From Fimbriimonadaceae bacterium (lineage in GTDB: Bacteria > Armatimonadota > Fimbriimonadia > Fimbriimonadales > Fimbriimonadaceae), in NCBI GenBank assembly GCA_014380605.1, contig JACMJO010000230.1, forward strand, positions 1-9,130: a stretch of DNA of 9,130 bases, given 5' to 3'. Below the pieces are notes generated by a model. The model was not told the DNA's origin. It was given only the letters and a program-made list of their open reading frames with translations, and did not search any database. Shown here one piece after another: positions 1 through 4,640 of this stretch. Within the stretch, counting starts at the first letter, position 1. The number at the start of each line of letters is the position of its first letter. A program made the position numbers and the translations under genes.

Positions 1-169
1 AGCTGGAAGTATACTAGGGTTTCAAGTTTTTAGCTTATCTTGGTATAATCCTGCCCTTATAATGATTTTACCACCTGGAGCATTTATTCTCATAGGCTAT
101 ATGGTGGGTGGCTTCAAGCTTTTTGAAGAGTATCAGCAAAAGAGAAAAGCAAAAAGGAGTGAGGCATAA
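1..169 (+). CDS. rnfE: RnfE C-terminal fragment (Rnf complex membrane subunit)
   Basis: The frame that begins at base 2 is open from the window edge to TAA at 167-169. It encodes the last 55 residues of a protein, including an NPALIMILPPGAFILIGY segment. That ILPPGAF stretch followed by a hydrophobic helix and a short basic tail (QQKRKAKRSEA) is characteristic of the C-terminus of RnfE/RsxE, a membrane subunit of the Rnf ferredoxin:NAD+ oxidoreductase that couples electron transfer to ion pumping. The N-terminal part lies outside the window. The stop overlaps the start of an rnfA-like frame (TAATG), which fits the clostridial order rnfCDGEAB. GC is low (87 of 240 bases in 1-240), unlike everything further right. 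I therefore think this DNA comes from a different, AT-rich genome than the rest of the window. Confidence 0.8.
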   Translation, partial: AGSILGFQVFSLSWYNPALIMILPPGAFILIGYMVGGFKLFEEYQQKRKAKRSEA

Positions 170-285
170 TGGCAGAGTATTTAACGATATTCATTAGTGC
201 GGTAATTGTAAATAATTTCGTTTTGACCAGATTTCTAGGTTCGTTTGAGGCGGGTTTTTCTGTATCGTTTTTTACTGTGTTTTGA
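169..285 (+). pseudogene. rnfA: Truncated rnfA start (24 RnfA-like residues, then junction)
   Basis: ATG at 169 is preceded by a strong Shine-Dalgarno, AAGGAG at 154-159, nine bases upstream. The first 24 codons (169-240) read MAEYLTIFISAVIVNNFVLT followed by RFLG. This matches the conserved first transmembrane helix of RnfA/RsxA, whose hallmark is VNNFVL..FLG. Family members then continue with a CPF-type segment and run to about 190-200 residues. Here the similarity ends after codon 24, and 14 unrelated codons lead to TGA at 283-285. No RnfA continuation is visible in the following sequence. The frame is therefore not a functional gene: either an assembly join or a recombination breakpoint lies close to base 241. 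The RnfA identification is firm; the cause of the break is inference. Confidence 0.75.
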
Positions 286-576
286 CACTTGTGGTTCTTG
301 GAAATGAAAATAGACCAGTTGTGAAGCAGAGGAGATGGGGAGCATGGGAGCGGAGGAGTGGTAGAGACTTGGGCGTGTGGCGTCGGGCGTGGGGAAAGAA
401 GGCTCGCAAAAACGCAAAAACGCGGACTGTATGGTTGGGAAGGGTTCGGGCAGAGACGCCAAGGGTGCCGCAAAGAATCGCCAAGAGTTTGCTTCATACC
501 TTTAAGGTCTTGAAACACGGTTTTGTCAACCATGAATCATATAAATCGGGACTTGTGAGGCGTGAATGGTCGGAGA
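286..576. other. Gene-free stretch after the left junction
   Basis: I see no believable gene here. The open frames crossing it have no Shine-Dalgarno, no recognisable domain and run through repeats. It contains a markedly purine-rich G-biased stretch on the + strand (about 326-375), a G-rich GTGTGGCGTCGGGCGTGGGG run (about 375-394), a degenerate cgcaaa-type repeat (405 to about 493), and then unremarkable sequence up to the tandem hairpins at 577. The mixture is typical of decayed intergenic DNA. The left boundary of the host genome presumably lies between about 241 and 300. Confidence 0.6.
405..493. repeat. Degenerate cgcaaa-type repeat tract
   Basis: Two perfect 8-bp units, cgcaaaaa at 405-412 and 413-420, are followed by cgcg. 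Further on come looser variants: gacgccaag near 456-463, gccgcaaag near 478-486 and atcgccaag near 487-495. Read on the minus strand this gives a cttggcg / ctttgcg / gtttttgcg pattern. From memory, degenerate tracts of this kind occur between genes in several environmental phyla, and their function is unknown. This copy is decayed and short. Confidence 0.4.
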
Positions 577-619
577 CATGGCCGAGGCGGCCATGGAAAC
601 CATGGGCGGGACGCCCATG
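577..619. repeat. Tandem perfect hairpins, REP-like (HGRDA[R/H]AT-type repeat)
   Basis: Two hairpins of identical geometry stand side by side. The first has an 8-bp stem catggccg (577-584) / cggccatg (588-595) with loop agg. The second has an 8-bp stem catgggcg (601-608) / cgcccatg (612-619) with loop gga. They are separated by gaaac. One forward frame through the second hairpin reads HGRDAHAT. From memory this is a variant of the HGRDARAT-type spurious peptide generated by abundant intergenic GGGCG..CGCCC hairpins in Verrucomicrobia-like genomes. The pair begins 15 bases beyond the stop of the minus-strand gene ending at 634. It could therefore serve as a 3' mRNA structure, but no U-tract follows on either strand, so I call it a REP-like repeat rather than a terminator. 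Confidence 0.65.
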
Positions 620-633
620 CCACAGCTTTGGAA

Positions 634-1386
634 TTACTTAGAGCTCAGTGCGCGAAGCCGTGATTGCTCCTCGGGTTCTCGCCGCTCGATTGCGCGGGTA
701 AAGGCGGGGGCGCTTATGAGTTCGATGTTGGCTTCCAGGTACGCCGTGATTTCATCCCGATGCACGTGGCCCATTTCGCGAAGCACCCAGCCGACCGCCG
801 TCTGCACGTAGTGCCGGTCATCTTTGAGACAGTTCGAAATCAGGGGCAGGACTTTCTCGGGGGGAAGGAACACGGCGTTCTTGCCCGTGTAATGCACAAG
901 GCTCACCAGCGAGATTCGTCTCAGCCATTCGCTCTGCGCTTCGTTCCATGCCTGAAGCTGGGGGTAGACCTCGTCGAAGTGGCCCTCAAGAATCCGGGAG
1001 TAAAGCGCGCTCAACATGTCGCTGTGGCACCAGTTATCAACCCGATCGCTCCATTGGCGGACCACGGGCCAGAGATCGGGTCGTGCCTGCTTCCGAACGA
1101 TCGGAATGTAGAATTCGAGGGCGGCAAAGAGAACATCTCCACAGGGCGACGACTTCCACAAGCTGTCCCAGATAGCGAGCACTTGCTCATTAGGGAGGCT
1201 ATAAAATGAAAAGCCTTGCTTAACCCGCTTTCGAAGGTTCGGAAAGCGGGTTCCCAGATACTCGAGCTGTGAGCCCCGATCTTTTTGGATGGCCTTTCCG
1301 AGATTGGGGTTTCCGATGGCGGACAGGGCGTCTATTACCTCTCGGTGATATGCGTCGAGGCTGGTCTGGTTCAAGGCGTTTGCCAC
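634..1386 (-). CDS. AlkD-like DNA alkylation repair protein (HEAT-like fold)
   Basis: The product is 250 residues, the usual length for the DNA alkylation repair (AlkD, PF08713) family of HEAT-like glycosylases, which remove 3- and 7-alkylpurines from DNA in the cytoplasm. Family-type features are visible: VDNWCHSDML at 116-125, with Trp119 and Asp123 in the four-residue spacing of the AlkD catalytic Trp/Asp; EWLRRISLVSLVHY at 153-166, with Arg156/Arg157 in the place of the AlkD catalytic arginine; and TAVGWVLREMGH at 196-207, matching the late AxGWxLRE helix. The start is GTG at 1386, preceded by AGGGG nine bases upstream. The gene stands alone and is divergent from the lipoprotein gene at 1527. 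About 140 bp lie between the two starts and must hold both promoters, though I see no clear -35/-10 pair. Tandem hairpins lie just beyond the stop. Family assignment is confident; substrate range is not known. Confidence 0.85.
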   Translation of the reverse strand: MANALNQTSLDAYHREVIDALSAIGNPNLGKAIQKDRGSQLEYLGTRFPNLRKRVKQGFSFYSLPNEQVLAIWDSLWKSSPCGDVLFAALEFYIPIVRKQARPDLWPVVRQWSDRVDNWCHSDMLSALYSRILEGHFDEVYPQLQAWNEAQSEWLRRISLVSLVHYTGKNAVFLPPEKVLPLISNCLKDDRHYVQTAVGWVLREMGHVHRDEITAYLEANIELISAPAFTRAIERREPEEQSRLRALSSK

Positions 1387-1526
1387 TACGGATTTCCCCT
1401 GGCGAATCTTACCAAGCTAACCTTCAATGCCCTAACATTGATGCAGATGTATCATGGATATGTGGATCGCAATTCTTGTGAGGGCAAATCATACTAGAAA
1501 ACCGAGTCGGGATTGAAACAAATACA

Positions 1527-2780
1527 ATGTCTCAACCCTTCCGAACTGTCCGACGGTTTGCTTATTGTTTAGTGGTTGTCGAAATTCTGGTTGGTTGCAC
1601 TGCGAAGAATGCGGCTCGCCTAGATTCCTGGGCAGGCATGCAAGCAATTATCGTCTCGGAACAAGAAGGTGTACCCTCTCGAAAGATTGATGCGACGCGT
1701 AAACATCCTGACAGATTCGCCCTGGACGATGCATCAGGGGTTATCGTTCAGTTTCGGCGGAACGGGCTACCGGTCACACGGTTGCCGGGCGCGGTCTCGG
1801 CAAAGCTCTTGTTTCCAACAGGAGCCCCGTGGCCCATAAAACGCTACTATGTCACGGAGTCAGACGCTGTTTTCCGAATTCCCAAGGGCTACGATAAGGT
1901 CCCTGATCACCTGAACCTGATTGTCTCGCCAGCGGAGACGCCTGATCGAGTTTTGGCAACTTTGCGGATCACCAAGTTCGCGCCAGCCCAGATCGTCATT
2001 GGGCCCGCTGAACTTAGGATGAAGGAGCCTCGCTGGAAGATTGTTCCGAAGGAAAATCTTCGAGCAGATATCCTGGTGATCGGCCAGGAGCCAGGAAAGC
2101 AGTCGGTGGTGGATGTCTTACGTACCACCCACGTCGATTACACGAAGCTGAATAGAAGCATGAGCATAAGATTCGACGGACTAAGGACATCCGGCAAACT
2201 TCTGGAGAACAATAGTGTCTTTGAAGCTGGGATGCGGGAGATCGAGTTAGAAGAAACGGAGGCTAAACGCTTTGAAGTGGCCGACTTGGCTGAGGTCAAA
2301 GGTTTGTATCTGGAGGAGGTTCAGGGCAAGACTGTTCTGGCAGTACCACGCGCTGTGACCGTCAAGACCAAAATGGGAAACACCCTAGAGATTCCTGCCC
2401 AACGGGCAGCTCCTTTCCGGCAGGGGCAGGTGAAGAGTCGTAACGCACAGTTGCAAGCCAACTACCGCTTCGTGGATAAACGCCTGCCCGGGTTTATCAA
2501 CTACGCCCAACTTAGAACGATCAGTCCTTCGCCAGGCGATTTCGGAGTTGGATCAATAAAACTGAACCTCGACAACTATGCGGCGGCCGTAAGCGGCAAT
2601 GCCTTCTCGAGCAGGAGGTACACCTGGCAAAACGTGACTCTTTCGTTCCAGGCCGCCAGCAAGGTCAAAGTTGGAGCTTTACCTCCACTCAAGTTCGCCT
2701 TCGATGTGCAAATTTGGAAGAAGGTAGCGACTTACAAAGGCATCGTTTCGGTGCCTGTTTGGCCGTTGAAGCACGAGTAG
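1527..2780 (+). CDS. Predicted lipoprotein of unknown family
   Basis: The product is 417 residues. The N-terminus has arginines at 6, 9 and 10, a hydrophobic stretch (about 11-22) and a lipobox LVGC ending at Cys24, so it is probably a lipid-anchored envelope protein. I do not recognise a domain in the mature part. It is rich in short alternating hydrophobic segments (for example VIVQF, AQIVIG, ADILVIG, GSIKLNL, VKVGALPPLKFAFDVQIW near the end), which suggests a mostly beta structure, and it has no further membrane helix. A charged helical-looking stretch (MREIELEETEAKRFEVADLAEV) lies near the middle. The ATG at 1527 is chosen because it alone includes the basic n-region of the signal peptide. 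The Shine-Dalgarno is poor (gggattgaaacaaatacaATG). The gene is transcribed alone, has a good terminator downstream and converges with the gene ending at 2846. Function unknown. Confidence 0.75.
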   Translation: MSQPFRTVRRFAYCLVVVEILVGCTAKNAARLDSWAGMQAIIVSEQEGVPSRKIDATRKHPDRFALDDASGVIVQFRRNGLPVTRLPGAVSAKLLFPTGAPWPIKRYYVTESDAVFRIPKGYDKVPDHLNLIVSPAETPDRVLATLRITKFAPAQIVIGPAELRMKEPRWKIVPKENLRADILVIGQEPGKQSVVDVLRTTHVDYTKLNRSMSIRFDGLRTSGKLLENNSVFEAGMREIELEETEAKRFEVADLAEVKGLYLEEVQGKTVLAVPRAVTVKTKMGNTLEIPAQRAAPFRQGQVKSRNAQLQANYRFVDKRLPGFINYAQLRTISPSPGDFGVGSIKLNLDNYAAAVSGNAFSSRRYTWQNVTLSFQAASKVKVGALPPLKFAFDVQIWKKVATYKGIVSVPVWPLKHE

Positions 2781-2808
2781 TCCGCCTGTGCCGCGCATCG
2801 GATTCTTG

Positions 2809-2843
2809 ACCCTCAATCCGAGGGAGGATTGAGGGTTGTTTTT
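2809..2843 (+). terminator. Intrinsic terminator of the lipoprotein gene
   Basis: A perfect 11-bp stem ACCCTCAATCC (2809-2819) / GGATTGAGGGT (2826-2836) encloses a 6-base loop gaggga. It is followed by TGTTTTT (2837-2843). It lies 28 bases after the lipoprotein stop codon. There is no A-run on its left side, so it should act on + strand transcripts only. The convergent minus-strand gene ends at 2846, so the U-tract almost touches that gene's stop. Confidence 0.85.
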
Positions 2844-2845
2844 CC

Positions 2846-3508
2846 TTACTTTACGAGGGTTACCGTGCAGAAGAAATCGCCCTCGCTGATCGTGCCTTTT
2901 AGGGTGGACTTGATCAGGGTTCCGTCCGCGAGGTTGAATTCGCTGGTGATCTCTAGGTCGGCGGGGCTCGATTGGCCGGCTGGGGTCATTTGGATATTGG
3001 ACTTCAAGACGGCGATCTTGAGGCCGCCTTCCGTCTTAATCTCTTTGAGGGCGCCAGTCCCGGTCATCACCCCACCATCGTTCTTTCCCTTCCAGTCGAT
3101 CTTGAACGTATCGCCGATGCCGAGTTCTTTCTCGGGGTGGTACGAGGCAATAGCGATGGCGACATAGACCGCGCCGTTTTCCTTTACATCAAGGGTTTCC
3201 GGCAACCCAAATTTGTCTACCTTGGCAAGTAGGGCGGGCGGGGGACCTTCAGGGCCAGCCGTCCCGTCCATCGACTGTACAAACTCGGTGCATTTCCAAT
3301 CGATTTCGGTCGGTGCTCCCTTATCGATTTTGGACACCTTGCATTCGACGGTGCCCTTGATCTCAAATTGATCGGCGATCTTGGCGGCGATCTTGTATTT
3401 GGCGACGCTTCCGACAGCCTGTTTGGAAGTGAGATTCACCTTCTCGGCGATCTGAGTGGCGGCGATGCATGCGAGCGCGATTGCGGCGATAGTTAGCAAT
3501 GTCCTCAT
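2846..3508 (-). CDS. Small exported protein, unknown function
   Basis: The product is 220 residues and begins with MRTLLTIAAIALACIAATQI, a short basic start followed by a hydrophobic core as in a Sec signal peptide. The cleavage site is unclear. Cys14 after ALA resembles a weak lipobox, but the hydrophobic core before it is short, so ordinary signal peptidase cleavage near residue 18-20 is as likely. The mature part alternates beta-like segments with Lys/Asp-rich turns and contains three further cysteines (in VECKV, WKCTE and FFCTV). A Gly/Pro-rich linker (GTAGPEGPPP) lies in the middle. I do not recognise the family. The ATG at 3508 has only a G-rich run immediately upstream (gtgggggcATG), a poor ribosome site. 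It follows the REC-HD-GYP gene on the same strand after 73 bases, so co-transcription is possible but an imperfect hairpin sits in the gap. Confidence 0.7.
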   Translation of the reverse strand: MRTLLTIAAIALACIAATQIAEKVNLTSKQAVGSVAKYKIAAKIADQFEIKGTVECKVSKIDKGAPTEIDWKCTEFVQSMDGTAGPEGPPPALLAKVDKFGLPETLDVKENGAVYVAIAIASYHPEKELGIGDTFKIDWKGKNDGGVMTGTGALKEIKTEGGLKIAVLKSNIQMTPAGQSSPADLEITSEFNLADGTLIKSTLKGTISEGDFFCTVTLVK

Positions 3509-3539
3509 GCCCCCACGGTATGTCGGAAACGTAACGAGC

Positions 3540-3575
3540 GGTAGAGTCCCAGGACCTTAGGCGTAGGTCTCTACC
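3540..3575. other. Imperfect hairpin between two minus-strand genes
   Basis: GGTAGAG (3540-3546) pairs with CTCTACC (3569-3575), and directly inside it ACCT (3554-3557) pairs with AGGT (3565-3568). This leaves a 7-base one-sided bulge and a 7-base loop. It fills the middle of the 73-base gap between the stop of the REC-HD-GYP gene and the start of the exported-protein gene. No U-tract follows on the minus strand, so a classical terminator is not supported. It could be an mRNA processing structure, an operator or chance. Confidence 0.3.
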
Positions 3576-3581
3576 CCCACC

Positions 3582-4640
3582 TTACGCGGCAAGGAGCTCT
3601 TGGTGGTTCATTCTGTCGGCCATCATCGCCAAAAATATTTGGACGAGCTTTGGATCGAATTGCGTACCCGAGCAGTTAACGATTTCAGCAACGGCGGTCC
3701 TAATTGGAACAGCTTCATGATAGACCCGGTTGCTCACCATGGCGTCGAAGGCATCGGCAATCGCCACAATGCGGCCGGAGATGGGAATCAACTCGCCCAC
3801 CAGCCCCCTGGGATATCCCTGTCCGTTCCAATGTTCGTGATGGGTTAGGGCAATCTCCTGAGCCATCCGCAAAAAAGGCGAACGACTGTTTGCCAAGAGC
3901 TTTGCGCCAATATCCGTATGGGTCATCATGATTTCCCTTTCGTTCACAAGCAGTGGGCCGCGTTTTCGAAGGATTGCATCGGGTATCCCGATCTTCCCAA
4001 TATCGTGCAACAAGGAGCCGTATCGGATGATGTTCGCGGTTTCTGCGTTAAGTCCGGCGGCGATCGCGATTTTGCCCGATAGGTCGCTCACCCGTTTCGT
4101 ATGTTCCCCAGTTTCGTCGTCGCGAAACTCTCCCGCCATTGCGAGTCTCGCAAGAATCTCAACATGAGCCTCGTGCAATTCCTTTGTGCGCTCCTTCACC
4201 TTGACCTCCAGGAGTTCCCGCTGATTGACCGAAGCTAGGAACAAGAGGCGCATTTCCAAGAAGTTCTTCACGCGAAGGCCAATTTCAATGACGTCTCCTG
4301 GCTTGGTAAGGAAGTCCGTGGCGCCCAAATCAAGCGCACGGCGTCTGGCAGCAGACGAAACATCCGCCGTAAACACGAGGACTGGCAAAAAGCCCTCTCG
4401 ATGCGGACGCAACGCTTCGAGGGTTTGAAACCCATCCATACGGGGCATATGGAGGTCTAAGATGATCAGGTCCGTCGGATGGGAAGCGCAGTGTGCCACG
4501 GCTTCCAAACCATTGGAAGCGGAGAAGATTCGCTTCAGGCCAGCGGCTTCCAAAGTCATCCTCAAGAAGACAACGTTTGCCTCGGTGTCGTCCACCACGA
4601 GAACGTTCAAATTTGCGATGTCCTTTAGTTCAGGCAGCAT
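3582..4640 (-). CDS. Response regulator with HD-GYP domain (RpfG-like c-di-GMP phosphodiesterase)
   Basis: With the ATG at 4640 the product is 352 residues. Residues about 12-128 form a receiver domain: acidic pair Asp17-Asp18 (VLVVDD), phosphoacceptor Asp62 (LIILDLHMPRMDG), Thr91 (FTAD) and Lys113 (TKPGD). A probable helical linker (about 125-165) leads to an HD-GYP domain with ETGEHTKRV (His180), LLHDIGKIGIPD (His212-Asp213), His241, and HHEHWNGQGYP (267-277). The metal ligands and the GYP signature look intact, with Asn instead of the common Asp before GQGYP. The expected activity is hydrolysis of cyclic-di-GMP in the cytoplasm, controlled by phosphorylation. The open frame extends to an ATG at 4676, but I prefer 4640. 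From there the protein starts just before the receiver domain, and the start overlaps the kinase stop in ATGCTGCCTGA, implying translational coupling. The kinase encoded just upstream is the obvious partner. Confidence 0.9.
   Translation of the reverse strand: MLPELKDIANLNVLVVDDTEANVVFLRMTLEAAGLKRIFSASNGLEAVAHCASHPTDLIILDLHMPRMDGFQTLEALRPHREGFLPVLVFTADVSSAARRRALDLGATDFLTKPGDVIEIGLRVKNFLEMRLLFLASVNQRELLEVKVKERTKELHEAHVEILARLAMAGEFRDDETGEHTKRVSDLSGKIAIAAGLNAETANIIRYGSLLHDIGKIGIPDAILRKRGPLLVNEREIMMTHTDIGAKLLANSRSPFLRMAQEIALTHHEHWNGQGYPRGLVGELIPISGRIVAIADAFDAMVSNRVYHEAVPIRTAVAEIVNCSGTQFDPKLVQIFLAMMADRMNHQELLAA
4630..4640 (-). other. 11-bp start/stop overlap coupling kinase and regulator
   Basis: On the minus strand ATGCTGCCTGA holds the regulator start (first three bases) and the kinase stop TGA (last three). 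No strong Shine-Dalgarno precedes the regulator start (gttgagactgactATG). Ribosomes finishing the kinase probably re-initiate here, which would keep the two proteins in fixed proportion. Confidence 0.7.

Noticed and set aside
405..420. Possible start of a CRISPR-like array (two cgcaaaaa units)
   Set aside because: The units are 8 bp and directly adjacent, with no spacers, and they decay at once.
114..533. 139-codon minus-strand frame crossing the left junction
   Set aside because: It runs antisense through the rnfE tail and rnfA start and then through repeats, with no recognisable domain.
282..641. 119-codon + strand frame rich in Arg and Trp
   Set aside because: It begins at the junction, runs through the purine-rich tract, the cgcaaa repeat and the tandem hairpins. 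It has repeat-derived composition and no ribosome site.
664..1209. 181-codon open frame on the + strand
   Set aside because: It is antisense to the AlkD-like gene, whose family motifs are clear on the minus strand.
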